From assembly GCA_023460935.1 (NCBI GenBank), contig JAEWOI010000014.1:1-64000 (forward strand): a stretch of 64,000 nucleotides of DNA, read 5' to 3'. The position numbers were made by a program, and so were the translations under genes. Shown in pieces: positions 41,089-50,470 of this stretch. The stretch comes from Actinomycetes bacterium (lineage in GTDB: Bacteria > Actinomycetota > Actinomycetes > Propionibacteriales > Propionibacteriaceae). The stretch's first letter is position 1. Every line of letters begins with the position of its first letter. Under the pieces are notes generated by a model, which made no database searches, was not told the DNA's origin, and was given only the letters and a program-made list of their open reading frames with translations.

Positions 41089-41820
41089 GTGAGCGAAACC
41101 CAGCCCGGCGGCACCGGGACCGAGCCGCCGGCAGAGCGGGACTGGTGGGAGGATCCCTCCCTGCCGTGGAAGCAGAAGCCGAGCCGCGCCGACATCGCCT
41201 GCTTCGCCTGGCTGGGAGCTGTCGCCGTCTACGGGCTGGTCATGGCGGTGGCGAGGCCCACCCTGCTCGCGACCGCACCCCACGTCCTGGCGTCCCTCGG
41301 CTCCTGGAGCGGTTCGGTGATGGTCGGTGCACTCGCCGCCGTCGGCGACCCCTGGTGGCCGCTGGTGTGGCTGCTGGGCACCCTGGGGCTGATCAAGTTC
41401 GACTGGATCTACTGGTGGGCGGGCAAGCTCTGGGGACGCAGCCTGATCGAGGTCTGGTCCGGCCGTTCCGAGCGGGCGCGACGAGCGAACGCCAGGGCCG
41501 AACGGTTCGCCCGCAAGTACGAGACCCTCGCGATCGCGCTGACCTTCCTGCCGATCCCGCTGCCCCGGGCGGTCATCTTCGTCGTGCTGGGCGAGGCGGG
41601 CACGAGCCTGCGCAAGTTCCTCACCGTGGCGATCGCCTCCTCCTTCGTCTCCACCGGCGGCTACCTCGCCGTCGGCTACTGGATCGGTGCTCCAGCGGTA
41701 GCGGCCATGGACGCCTACGGCCGCTACCTGCTGTGGGTCTCGGTTGCGATCCTGGTGGCGATCATCGCCAACTACTGGTGGAAGCAGCGCCGCCACGGCA
41801 GCAGCGAATCCCGCCCCTGA
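41089..41820 (+). CDS. DedA-like (VTT-domain) membrane protein
   Basis: A 243-residue membrane protein with an acidic N-terminal tail rich in Trp, Glu and Pro, then four to five hydrophobic segments. The segment LPIPLPRAVIFVVLGEAG followed by SLRKFLTVAIASSF resembles the re-entrant loop and Arg-containing helix of DedA/VTT proteins, which act as lipid scramblases or flippases. WIYWWAGKLWGRSLIE precedes it, as in that family. The start is GTG 41089 with a -10 seven bases ahead. The DedA call is moderate because the family is divergent. Confidence 0.65.
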   Translation: MSETQPGGTGTEPPAERDWWEDPSLPWKQKPSRADIACFAWLGAVAVYGLVMAVARPTLLATAPHVLASLGSWSGSVMVGALAAVGDPWWPLVWLLGTLGLIKFDWIYWWAGKLWGRSLIEVWSGRSERARRANARAERFARKYETLAIALTFLPIPLPRAVIFVVLGEAGTSLRKFLTVAIASSFVSTGGYLAVGYWIGAPAVAAMDAYGRYLLWVSVAILVAIIANYWWKQRRHGSSESRP

Positions 41821-41877
41821 ACCGGCGAACCCACCCGAGGCGCCCTGCAGGCGGCTGGCCGGCCGGGGTGCCGGCGC

Positions 41878-42486
41878 TCAGGCGCCGCGGCCGAGGAAGG
41901 CCACCAGGAAGTCAGCCTCCGGCGTGAACTGGCGCAGGTCCCAGGTCGCGAACCGCGCGTGCACCACCAGCCCTGCTGCTGCGGCGTCGGCGAAGAAGTC
42001 GTCGAACCGGTAGCCGCGACCCGCGCCGAAGCCGATCACCGCCCGCCCCTGCGGAGCGAGCCGCTCAGCCATCCCCGCCAGGGCGGGCACCCTCGTGTCC
42101 GGGTGCAGGAAGGCCAGCACGTTACCGGCGCACAGGATCGCGTCGAAGCGCTGCGGTGCGTCCGCGGGCAGCTCGTAGCCGGCCAGGTCGGCCACGACGT
42201 AGGTGGGGCCCGGAGCGTCCACCTCGGCCGCGGCGATCAGGGCGGGGTCGACGTCCACGCCGACCACCCGGTGGCCGGCGGAGTGCAGGTAGCCGGCGTG
42301 CCGGCCCGGGCCGCAGCCGGCGTCGAGGATCGCAGCGCCGCGGCCGACCATGGCGTCGACCAGCCGGGCCTCGCCATACAGGTCATGGCCCTGCGCGGCG
42401 AGGATCCGGAAGCGCTCGATGTAGCGGGCCGAATGGCCCGGGTCGCGGGCGAGGATCTGCTGCCACTGTCCTTGTGGGTGGTTCAC
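41878..42486 (-). CDS. Class I SAM-dependent methyltransferase
   Basis: A small methyltransferase of 202 residues. Motif I is AAILDAGCGPGRHAGYL, the acidic end of strand 2 is VVGVDVDPALIAAAE, and motif II/III is FDAILCAGNVLAFLHPD. The N terminus includes a YIERFRILAAQGHDLYGEAR helix typical of this subgroup. The substrate is unknown. GTG 42486 is the likely start: TACTTT lies six bases upstream with TTGCCC 17 bases before that. The longer open frame crosses the tRNA gene and is rejected. Confidence 0.85.
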   Translation of the reverse strand: MNHPQGQWQQILARDPGHSARYIERFRILAAQGHDLYGEARLVDAMVGRGAAILDAGCGPGRHAGYLHSAGHRVVGVDVDPALIAAAEVDAPGPTYVVADLAGYELPADAPQRFDAILCAGNVLAFLHPDTRVPALAGMAERLAPQGRAVIGFGAGRGYRFDDFFADAAAAGLVVHARFATWDLRQFTPEADFLVAFLGRGA

Positions 42487-42492
42487 GCGTCG

Positions 42493-42521
42493 AAAGTACG
42501 TGCTGCGGGGCCACCGGGCAA
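42493..42521 (-). promoter_or_regulatory. Promoter of the methyltransferase gene (leaderless start)
   Basis: On the minus strand TTGCCC (42521-42516) and TACTTT (42498-42493) are separated by 17 bases. The -10 ends six bases before the GTG start. Confidence 0.6.
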
Positions 42522-42551
42522 AGCGCCCGGCCGACGCGGGAGGCGCGATGG

Positions 42552-42624
42552 AGCCGCGTGGGAGAATCGAACTCCCGACAACCGATTTACAAGATCGGAG
42601 CTCTACCAACTGAGCTAACGCGGC
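42552..42624 (-). tRNA. tRNA-Thr (anticodon UGU)
   Basis: The 73-base minus-strand sequence folds as a tRNA. The acceptor stem is GCCGCGT with ACGCGGC, and the D arm is GCTC-AGTTGGTA-GAGC. The anticodon stem CCGAT/ATCGG has loop CTTGTAA, giving anticodon TGT. The variable loop has five bases, and the T arm is GGGAG-TTCGATT-CTCCC. The discriminator base is U. CCA is not encoded. It reads ACA threonine codons. Confidence 0.96.
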
Positions 42625-42641
42625 GTGCCGCCGTGGCGGCG

Positions 42642-43217
42642 CTAGCCATTGTGGGGCATCGGCGTCACGGGAGGAAAACCCGGCGCGGCGCCGCCGACCA
42701 CGACGTCGGCCAGTTCCCACGGCCGGTGCTTCCGCCAGTGCTCGGCCTCCTGCCGGGCCCACTCCTCCCAGTGCGCGGCGAACGTTGCACCGTCCCTCGC
42801 GAGCGCGCGGCGCCGCCGCCGGGCGGGGTCGAGTTCCACCCAGATGCAGAGGCCGGCCACCTCCCGGCTCGTCGGGGTCAGGGCGCCGCAGCCCTCAACC
42901 ACCAGCGCAGCGGACGGGTCCAGGGCGCGCCAGCCGCCCGGCTGTGAGGCCTGCCAGTCCCAGCTGCGGTAGCCGTTCCCCTTGACCAGCGCAGGCACGG
43001 CGGCGGAGCCGGCAGCCAGCCCTGACCAACCCGGGTAGAGGTCGTCGAGACTGACCGACTGGACGGCGCCAGAGCCCGGCCAGTGCCGGACCAGGCGCCT
43101 GGCCAGGGTGGTCTTGCCCGAGCCGGCGCCGCCGTCGATCAGCACGACGGGCCGCGCCGCGGACTCCACGAGCCGCCGGACCGCGTCCAGGACTGCCGGC
43201 GGAGGGGCTGTGGCCAC
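42642..43217 (-). CDS. P-loop kinase, uridine kinase-like
   Basis: A 191-residue protein with Walker A IDGGAGSGKTTLARRL at residues of about 27 to 42, then SVSLDDLYPGWSGL, which resembles the Asp-containing second motif of uridine kinase and phosphoribulokinase. AALVVEGCGAL is the family Walker B-like strand, and a lid-like Arg-rich stretch, DPARRRRRALARDG, follows. The phosphate acceptor is unknown. It lies four bases after the manA stop on the same strand, so it is probably co-transcribed with that gene. Confidence 0.8.
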   Translation of the reverse strand: MATAPPPAVLDAVRRLVESAARPVVLIDGGAGSGKTTLARRLVRHWPGSGAVQSVSLDDLYPGWSGLAAGSAAVPALVKGNGYRSWDWQASQPGGWRALDPSAALVVEGCGALTPTSREVAGLCIWVELDPARRRRRALARDGATFAAHWEEWARQEAEHWRKHRPWELADVVVGGAAPGFPPVTPMPHNG

Positions 43218-43221
43218 CGCC

Positions 43222-44406
43222 TCAGCGCAGGCCGGAGGCGGTGACGAAAGCGACGCCGTCGCCGCCAGCTGTCACGGCGACCTCGGCCGCGGTGAGGAAG
43301 GCCGACTCGCCGCGGCCCAGCCGCAGCGTGGTGCTGCCGTCCGCCAGCTCGACCTCGCCGGAGACCACGAGCACGATCCGCGCCGAACCGCTGCCCGGGA
43401 GCTCCACGGCTCCGGCGCGCGGCGTCACGCGCCAGACGTCGAACTCCTCGCAGCCGGCGGCGTACCGCTCCAGGCCGGGGGCCACCCCCGCCGGCCGGGC
43501 GACTTGCGGAACGCCCGGCTCGAAGTCGACCACCTTCACCAGCTCCCCGACGTCGACGTGCTTGTTGGTGAGCCCGCCGCGGATGACGTTGTCGGAGTTG
43601 GCCATGACCTCCACGCCGGTGCCGCGCAGGTGTGCGTGCATGTGGCCGGCCGGCACGAACAGCGCCTCGCCCGGCTGCAGCACCACCCGGTTCATCAGCA
43701 GCGCGGCCAGGATGCCGGGGTCGGCGGGGAACACCTCGTCGAGCTCCAGCACAGTGCGCGCGAAGTCGCCCAGTTCGCCCGGTTCGTCCTTGTGCTTCAT
43801 GGCGGCCGCGCAGACCAGCTCCGACAGCCGCGCCCGTTCGCCGTCCAGGCTGAGCACGTCGAGGAAGACCTCGGCCAGCGCGGCTGGTCCCTTCCGCTCG
43901 GTGAGCGGCCCGATCACGGAACTCAGCTCGTCGGCCACGCCGAGGCTGGCGAACAGGGCTGCCGTGGCCCGCGGGTCGCGGAAGCCGGAAAGGGTGCTGA
44001 ACTCGTCCAGTGCCACCAGGATCTCCGGCTTGGGCCAGTCGTCGCGGTAGGTGCGCTCGGGCGCATCCGGCGCCAGCCCCGCGGCGTTCTCGCGCTCGAA
44101 GCCCTCCTTCGCCTGTGTCCGGGACGGGTGCACCTGCAGCGACAGCGCATGCCTCGCCGAGAGCACCTTCACCAGGAACGGCAGCCGGTCGCCGAAGGCT
44201 GCCCGGCTGGCCTCACCGATCACGGCGGGTTCGTGTTCCAGCAGCTGGTCGAGCCGGGTGTCCTCCACCACGGACGGCGAGGAGGGGTGCGCGCCCAGCC
44301 AGTACTCGGCGAATGGACGGCCGTCCGCCGGCCTGCCCAACAGGTCCGGGATGGCGTCCGTGGTGCCCCACGGGTAGTGCTGGACTGTGCCGTGCAGAAC
44401 CTGCAT
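43222..44406 (-). CDS. manA: Mannose-6-phosphate isomerase, class I
   Basis: Zinc enzyme of 394 residues interconverting fructose-6-phosphate and mannose-6-phosphate. The N terminus TVQHYPWGTTDAIPDLLG and ARHALSLQVHPSRTQAKEGF match type I enzymes; the latter holds the zinc Gln and His. PEILVALDEFSTLSGFR and FVPAGHMHAHLRGTGVEVMANSDNVIRGGLT follow in family order, interrupted only by normal loops. The frame is open upstream to 44664, but ATG 44406 with GAGGA ahead begins at the conserved MQVLHGTVQ. It supplies GDP-mannose precursors. Confidence 0.93.
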   Translation of the reverse strand: MQVLHGTVQHYPWGTTDAIPDLLGRPADGRPFAEYWLGAHPSSPSVVEDTRLDQLLEHEPAVIGEASRAAFGDRLPFLVKVLSARHALSLQVHPSRTQAKEGFERENAAGLAPDAPERTYRDDWPKPEILVALDEFSTLSGFRDPRATAALFASLGVADELSSVIGPLTERKGPAALAEVFLDVLSLDGERARLSELVCAAAMKHKDEPGELGDFARTVLELDEVFPADPGILAALLMNRVVLQPGEALFVPAGHMHAHLRGTGVEVMANSDNVIRGGLTNKHVDVGELVKVVDFEPGVPQVARPAGVAPGLERYAAGCEEFDVWRVTPRAGAVELPGSGSARIVLVVSGEVELADGSTTLRLGRGESAFLTAAEVAVTAGGDGVAFVTASGLR

Positions 44407-44491
44407 CGAGCATCCTCGATTCTCAACGTTTCGCCGTGAGGCCGGGCCGTCGGCCATCCTATCCGGGGTTCGGCGGACCGGGTCGAACGAA

Positions 44492-44520
44492 TGACATCGA
44501 TGTGGTTCGGACGCTACTGT
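44492..44520 (+). promoter_or_regulatory. Promoter of the DUF3263 gene (leaderless start)
   Basis: TGACAT (44492-44497) and TACTGT (44515-44520) are 17 bases apart. The -10 ends seven bases before ATG 44528. Confidence 0.55.
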
Positions 44521-44527
44521 TGGACCC

Positions 44528-44812
44528 ATGTTGGACCCGATCGCGGTCAGCCCCGCCGGCCTCACCGAGCAGCAGGTCGCCCTGCTGGACTTCGAGAAGC
44601 AGTGGTGGGCCCTGCCCGGCTCGAAGGAGTCGGAGATCCGGGAGCGCTTCGAGATCTCGCCCACCCGCTACTACCAGCTGCTGAACGCGCTGATCGACAG
44701 CGAGGCTGCGCTGGCCCACGACCCGCTGCTGGTGAAGCGCCTGCGCCGGCTGCGCGCCACCAGGCAGAAGGAGCGCACCGCGCGCCGCCTCGGCGTCAAC
44801 CTCAAGGTATGA
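44528..44812 (+). CDS. DUF3263 protein
   Basis: A 94-residue actinobacterial protein of the DUF3263 family. The core LLDFEKQWWALPGSKESEIR, then FEISPTRYYQLLNALID, looks like a small helix-turn-helix. The C terminus is strongly basic (LRRLRATRQKERTARR), consistent with DNA binding. It is transcribed divergently from manA. The molecular role is unknown. Confidence 0.88.
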   Translation: MLDPIAVSPAGLTEQQVALLDFEKQWWALPGSKESEIRERFEISPTRYYQLLNALIDSEAALAHDPLLVKRLRRLRATRQKERTARRLGVNLKV

Positions 44813-44853
44813 GCGCTCCTCCGCGCGCCTCCAGGGCCGCCGCGAGCCCGCCC

Positions 44854-45345
44854 TCAGTTCAGCCGTAACCAGCGTCCGAGCTGGCGCAACCCGGCGTTGT
44901 CCGCCGGGTGCTCGGCGTAGCCGCCCCGCGCCAGGCCCGCGTCCCGCTCGAACCAGTTCCTTGACCACGGGTCACCGGTGCGCAGCCACGACCAGCCCGA
45001 GGCCGCCGCGTAGCACGGCAGGAACGGCAGGCCGAGGAACCACGCGTACTGCGAGCTGTGCCGGGCCTCGTGGTCCACGGTGCCCGGCTGGGTCGCTTCC
45101 ACGCCGGCCAGCAGCGCGCGCGGCACCAGCACAACGTTCCCAACGGTGAAGGCGCCGGCCCTCGGCAGCGGCAGCCGGTAGCCCTCGGCGACCAGCAGCA
45201 GCTCCGGCCCCCAGCGCAAGCTCGACCGTCCGGCCGCTGCCACCAGCAGGCCGAGCGGTGTCGACAGGTTCACCAGGTTCCACGCTGCGCGCACCCAGTG
45301 GCGGGCGCTGACGCCGGCGCCGGAGCTGGCTGTGGCTTGCGGCAT
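44854..45345 (-). CDS. Small membrane-associated protein with HExxH motif
   Basis: A 163-residue hypothetical protein. It has one or two hydrophobic segments (LVNLSTPLGLLVAAAG and LGLPFLPCYAAASGWSWL). Between them VDHEARHSSQYAWFLG contains HEARH, which matches the HExxH zinc-protease signature, but the rest does not resemble a known peptidase closely. The C-terminal WFERDAGLARGGYAEHP is also conserved-looking. ATG 45345 is preceded six bases upstream by CAGAAT. Function unknown; a metal-binding or degenerate peptidase role is possible. Confidence 0.65.
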   Translation of the reverse strand: MPQATASSGAGVSARHWVRAAWNLVNLSTPLGLLVAAAGRSSLRWGPELLLVAEGYRLPLPRAGAFTVGNVVLVPRALLAGVEATQPGTVDHEARHSSQYAWFLGLPFLPCYAAASGWSWLRTGDPWSRNWFERDAGLARGGYAEHPADNAGLRQLGRWLRLN

Positions 45346-45416
45346 GGCCCCATTCTGGCGCCGGCCGCGGGCGCGGCGCCGGTGGCAGCAGTACGGCGCC
45401 GACGGGCGGGCGAACG

Positions 45417-45443
45417 TTTGCACTCGGCAGGTGTGAGTGCTAA
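45417..45443. promoter_or_regulatory. CIRCE element 1 (HrcA operator) of groEL
   Basis: TTTGCACTC, nine bases, then GAGTGCTAA matches the CIRCE consensus with one deviation in the left arm. The overlapping TTGCAC and TAAACA, 17 bases apart, make a plausible promoter that HrcA would block. Confidence 0.9.
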
Positions 45444-45451
45444 ACATGGGG

Positions 45452-45478
45452 TTAGCACTCTCGGGCCGAGAGTGCCAC
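45452..45478. promoter_or_regulatory. CIRCE element 2 of groEL
   Basis: TTAGCACTC, nine bases, then GAGTGCCAC: a perfect left arm and a degenerate right arm. Its start is eight bases beyond the end of the first element. Tandem CIRCE sites usually give tight HrcA repression. Confidence 0.85.
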
Positions 45479-45596
45479 CGTCTACTCGGTGAGATCGTCA
45501 GATCGTCCGTCGCGGGCACCGAGGCGAAGACCGAAGACCTGAAGTCCACCAGTGGGGCCGAGGCCCCCCGAGACGCCGAAGGATTGCCGAAGACAA

Positions 45597-47222
<1,626 letters not shown>

Positions 47223-47230
47223 GTCCACCG

Positions 47231-47250
47231 TCGACCGGCTCGCCGGTCGA
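47231..47250. repeat. Short palindromic repeat after groEL
   Basis: TCGACCGGCTCGCCGGTCGA forms a nine-base stem around a two-base centre and is followed by CCTGTCGAGACCGAGG. The phrase resembles the TCGACA-type repeats at 30451 and 32623. Confidence 0.5.
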
Positions 47251-47263
47251 ACCTGTCGAGACC

Positions 47264-47299
47264 GAGGGCCGGTCGCTCCACCCGGAGCGGCCGGCCCTC
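47264..47299. terminator. groEL terminator hairpin
   Basis: Arms 47264-47279 and 47284-47299 form a 16-base-pair stem with one G-T pair around a four-base loop. It starts about 40 bases after the groEL stop. No T-run follows, which is usual in high-GC genomes. Confidence 0.75.
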
Positions 47300-47322
47300 G
47301 CCGTACCCCGCACCTGCCCTAT

Positions 47323-47426
47323 GCCGTCCCCGCAAGCCCACCTTGCGCCGCAAACCCCGACCTTGCGCCTCATCCATGGAGCGCAAGGTGGGGGTTTGCG
47401 GCGCAAAGTCGGGAATTCGGGACGGC
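47323..47426. repeat. Large 104-base inverted repeat between groEL and cutC
   Basis: Arms of 46 bases each (47323-47368 and 47381-47426) surround a 12-base loop. The inner 27 bases match almost perfectly. The arms contain repeated TTGCGC and GCAAACCCC phrases. It may be a second terminator, a mobile palindromic unit or a small structured RNA. Confidence 0.65.
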
Positions 47427-47502
47427 AGCGCGCCCGGCAGCGCGGAACCGCGGAACCGCGTGTCGCGCGGGTGACCGGGCGCGAGGCACTCATCATTGAG
47501 CC

Positions 47503-48216
47503 ATGAGCGGCCTGCTCGAGGTGATCGCGCTGCATCCGGCAGATGCCGAGCGCGCGGAAGCCGGTGGTGCCGACCGGGTCGAGTTGTGCGGCTCGCTGGA
47601 CGAGGGCGGCCTGGCGCCGACCCCTCAGCTGGTGGCCCAAGTCCGCCGGGCCACCAGCATCCAGCTGCGCGTCATGGTGCGGCTCCGCGCGGGCTACGGC
47701 ACGGACGGCGGCGAGGCCGTGCGGCTGCGTGGGCTGATGGCGGCCTACGCCGACGCCGGTGCCGACGGGATGGTGCTCGGCTTCCTGAACGGCCTGGGCG
47801 AGGTGGACGCAGCTGTGGTCACCGAGCTGGTGGGCGACGAGGTCTGGCCCTGGACCTTCCATCGGGCCGTCGACGCCTGCCTGGACAGCGACAAGGCCTG
47901 GACGGTGCTGCCCACACTGCCCCGGCTGGACCAGGTGCTCACCGCAGGCTCCGCGCGGGACGTCGAGCACGGGCTGGGCGACCTGCTCGCCCGGGCGAAG
48001 GCCGACCCCTGGGCCGCCTCGGTCATCATGGCAGGCGGCGGCCTGCGGCCCGAACACGTGCCCTGGCTGGCCCGTGCCGGCGTGCGTGCGTTCCACATCG
48101 GCAAGCCGGCGCGCCCCGGCGGCTCGTACAAGGCCTACGTCGACGAGGCGCTGGTGCGCTCCTGGCGCACCCTGATCGACGACGAGGTGCGCCACCGGCG
48201 GGCCGCGACCGCCTGA
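47503..48216 (+). CDS. cutC: CutC-family protein
   Basis: A TIM-barrel protein of 237 residues, historically called copper homeostasis protein CutC. Family segments are DAERAEAGGADRVELCGSLD followed by EGGLAPTP, LRVMVRLRAG, TFHRAVDACLDSD, IMAGGGLRPEH and AFHIGKPARPGGSY. The copper role is disputed in the literature, and the enzymatic activity is unknown. The stop abuts the stop of the convergent transporter gene with no spacer. Confidence 0.9.
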   Translation: MSGLLEVIALHPADAERAEAGGADRVELCGSLDEGGLAPTPQLVAQVRRATSIQLRVMVRLRAGYGTDGGEAVRLRGLMAAYADAGADGMVLGFLNGLGEVDAAVVTELVGDEVWPWTFHRAVDACLDSDKAWTVLPTLPRLDQVLTAGSARDVEHGLGDLLARAKADPWAASVIMAGGGLRPEHVPWLARAGVRAFHIGKPARPGGSYKAYVDEALVRSWRTLIDDEVRHRRAATA

Positions 48217-49131
48217 TCAGTTGGCGGCCGGCTCGATGTGGACGAAGGTCGACGTCCCCGGCAGCGCGGCGTCGATGGCCTGCTCCACCGCGTCGGCCAT
48301 GTCATGGCTGCGCTGCACCGTCCACGAACCGGGAACGGTCAAGGTGGCATAGACGAACCGCTGCCGTCCCGACTCCCGGGTGCGGACTTCCGTGATCACC
48401 ACCTGCGGATCGCTGCACACCGCGGCGAGCGCGCCGCTCACGGCTTCCACCTCCGCCGGCGGCAGGGTGCCGTCGAGCAGCCCGACCACCGAGCGGCGCA
48501 CCAGCCGGTAGCCGGTGAGCAGGATGTTCGCCCCTACGGCCAGCGCGATCAGCGGGTCGAGCACGTACCAGCCGGTGAGCGCCACCAGGCCGATCGCCAC
48601 CAGTACCCCGACAGAGGTCCAGACGTCGGTGAGCAGGTGGCGTCCGTCCGCCTCGAGCGTGATCGAGCGGTGGGCGCGCCCGGCGCGCACGAGCAACACC
48701 CCCGTCGCGAGGTTGAGCCCGGTGGCCACGCCGGAAAGGGCCAGGCCGACGCCCAGCTGCTCCAGCGGAGCAGGCTGCACCAGCCGCAGGACTGCGCCGT
48801 AGATGATCGCAGCCGCTGCGACGAAGATCAGCGTGCCCTCAACCGCGGCGGAGACATACTCGGCCTTGCCGTGACCGAAGTCGTGGTTGTGGTCTGCGGG
48901 CTTGGCCGACAGCCGCAGTGCCCACAGCGCCACGAGGGCTGCGAGGAGGTTGACGGTGGATTCCAGCGCGTCCGACCAGAGGCCTACCGAGTTGGTCAGC
49001 GCTGCGGCTGCGGCCTTGATCGCCACGGTGGCGACGGCGGTCGCGATGGACAGCCAGATGAAGCGCTCCAGGCGGCGCTGGCTGAGCTGGGCATCTGCGG
49101 CCGGGGAGCCACCGGCAGGAGCTCCTTGCAC
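48217..49131 (-). CDS. Cation diffusion facilitator family transporter
   Basis: Membrane metal/proton antiporter of 304 residues exporting divalent cations such as zinc, cobalt, iron or manganese. Transport-site residues appear in SVGLWSDALESTVNLLAAL (helix 2) and LEADGRHLLTDVWTSVGVL (helix 5). The linker segment ADHNHDFGHGKAEYVS is diagnostic, and the cytoplasmic C-terminal domain ends with TSTFVHIEPA. Start GTG 49131 is my best choice, with GACCGGAG ahead; the longer frame overlaps the NUDIX gene. It is the last gene of a leftward operon. Confidence 0.9.
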   Translation of the reverse strand: MQGAPAGGSPAADAQLSQRRLERFIWLSIATAVATVAIKAAAAALTNSVGLWSDALESTVNLLAALVALWALRLSAKPADHNHDFGHGKAEYVSAAVEGTLIFVAAAAIIYGAVLRLVQPAPLEQLGVGLALSGVATGLNLATGVLLVRAGRAHRSITLEADGRHLLTDVWTSVGVLVAIGLVALTGWYVLDPLIALAVGANILLTGYRLVRRSVVGLLDGTLPPAEVEAVSGALAAVCSDPQVVITEVRTRESGRQRFVYATLTVPGSWTVQRSHDMADAVEQAIDAALPGTSTFVHIEPAAN

Positions 49132-49136
49132 TCCGG

Positions 49137-49694
49137 TCAGCCTACCGGCAACGTCGATTCCTCCACCTGCCCGAGCTCCACTGGCCAGGCCTCCGGCCGG
49201 TCGCCGAGGGCCACCAGTTCGGCGAGGTCGGCCGGCCAGACCGGGTCGGCCTGCTCGGCCAGCCCGGCCAGCGGGAGCCACGCCCAGCCGTCCAGGGTGA
49301 CCAGCTCGTCCGCGGTCAGCCCGTCCTGCGCGAGGTCGAACGGCTCTGCCAGCCGCAGCAGGAAGAAGGTCTCGGCCTGGCTCAGCACCTGGTCGGAGTA
49401 CCCGTGGACGACTGTGCGGACCGCGATCGGGCCCATCAGATCGGCGGCGCTGACAACCAGTCCGGTCTCCTCGGCCACCTCCCGCACCGCTGCCTCCAGC
49501 GGGCTCTCGCCCGGGTCGATGCCACCTCCGGGGGTCACCCACCAGCGTGTCCCGGGCAGGCCGGGATCGGTGTCGGCGAGCATCAGCACCGATCGCCCGT
49601 CGGTGACGATCACCCTCGCCGCCGCTCGGGAGCGCCGTGGCCGCAGGTGGGCCGGCACCGGGGCGAACCTCCGGGTGCGGAACGGCTCGCTCAC
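49137..49694 (-). CDS. NUDIX hydrolase
   Basis: A 185-residue pyrophosphohydrolase. The NUDIX box is intact: GGGIDPGESPLEAAVREVAE then ETGL, giving the GX5EX7REUXEEXGU pattern. The N-terminal AAARVIVTDGRSVLMLAD is the first strand pair. The substrate could be a nucleotide derivative and is not predictable. The start overlaps the upstream gene stop by four bases, and the transporter gene follows after only a few bases. Confidence 0.88.
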   Translation of the reverse strand: MSEPFRTRRFAPVPAHLRPRRSRAAARVIVTDGRSVLMLADTDPGLPGTRWWVTPGGGIDPGESPLEAAVREVAEETGLVVSAADLMGPIAVRTVVHGYSDQVLSQAETFFLLRLAEPFDLAQDGLTADELVTLDGWAWLPLAGLAEQADPVWPADLAELVALGDRPEAWPVELGQVEESTLPVG

Positions 49695-50470
49695 GGTCCG
49701 GGCACCGCCACCGTGGCCACCGGGCGCAGCTCGGAGTCGAGCAGGTGGAGTTCAACCGGGCCCGGCGCGACGGCGAACCCCAGCCGGCCGCCGGCCTGCT
49801 CGCCTGCCTCCAGCACCCGGCCACCGAGCGGGCTGGCCACCTCGGGGCCGAAGCCGGGCAGCACTCGGCCCTGCGGGCCCTCCAGCGCGAACAGGATCGG
49901 CTCCACGGGAACCTCGCCGCTGCTGCACTCCACCCGCACCTCCAGCACCAGGTAGCGCTGGCCCGCCACCGGCGGGAGCTCACCCCGGTCGGTCCAGACG
50001 GCGCTGTCCACCGTGAGGCTCCCGCTGCCCCCAGCCGTGCGGAACGCCACAGCGTTCCCCAGGTCGCCGCCGGTGACGGGCGACTCCTGCCCGGGTGTGC
50101 CCGAAGGGCTGGTGGTGACCAGCACCGGCGGCGTGGCGTCCGGGTCCACCGGCGCCGGCGCGGACGGCAGCAGCGGCAGCACGCTGAGGATGCCGACCAG
50201 TGCGAGCGAAGCGGCCAGCACCCCGGCCACCAGCACCCTGCGGCGTGGACGCTTGCGCTCCGGGCCGCGCCCGGTGGGCGGAGTGGCGATCCGGGTGTCC
50301 GGGGCAGGCATCGGCCAGGCGGCGGGAGCCGGCGCGGGCGGTGGCGCGAATCCAGGTGTGCCGCCGGCCGGGGGCTGAGGGCCGGGTGCGGGCGTCGGGC
50401 CGGGTGGTGGTGCGAAACCGGGCTGGCCCCCGGCAGGCGTGCCCAGGCCGTCGGGCTGCTGGTTCGTCAT
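49691..50470 (-). CDS. Single-pass membrane protein with proline-rich N terminus
   Basis: A 259-residue hypothetical protein. Residues 1 to about 70 are a cytoplasmic Pro/Ala/Gly-rich region. A basic patch, ERKRPRRR, precedes one membrane helix, VLVAGVLAASLALVGILSVL. The extracytoplasmic part, from about residue 130, looks like a beta-sandwich (LTVDSAVWTDRG, RYLVLEVRVECSSG) similar in style to DUF4352 domains. It sits between a membrane-protein gene and a NUDIX gene with overlaps on both sides. Function unknown. Confidence 0.7.
   Translation of the reverse strand: MTNQQPDGLGTPAGGQPGFAPPPGPTPAPGPQPPAGGTPGFAPPPAPAPAAWPMPAPDTRIATPPTGRGPERKRPRRRVLVAGVLAASLALVGILSVLPLLPSAPAPVDPDATPPVLVTTSPSGTPGQESPVTGGDLGNAVAFRTAGGSGSLTVDSAVWTDRGELPPVAGQRYLVLEVRVECSSGEVPVEPILFALEGPQGRVLPGFGPEVASPLGGRVLEAGEQAGGRLGFAVAPGPVELHLLDSELRPVATVAVPGP

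Noticed and set aside
43108..44439. 443-codon plus-strand frame opposite manA
   Set aside because: It is antisense to a gene with all ManA motifs in order.
45443..45460. Reading GAGTGCTAA and TTAGCACTC (45435-45460) as one inverted CIRCE
   Set aside because: CIRCE runs TTAGCACTC-N9-GAGTGCTAA; the two arms in the middle belong to two adjacent elements, each with its own partner at nine bases.
49321..49350. PFDLAQDG stretch of the NUDIX protein as another repeat-derived insert
   Set aside because: The DNA resembles the CCTTCGACAAGCTCAGG family only loosely, so I did not count it.
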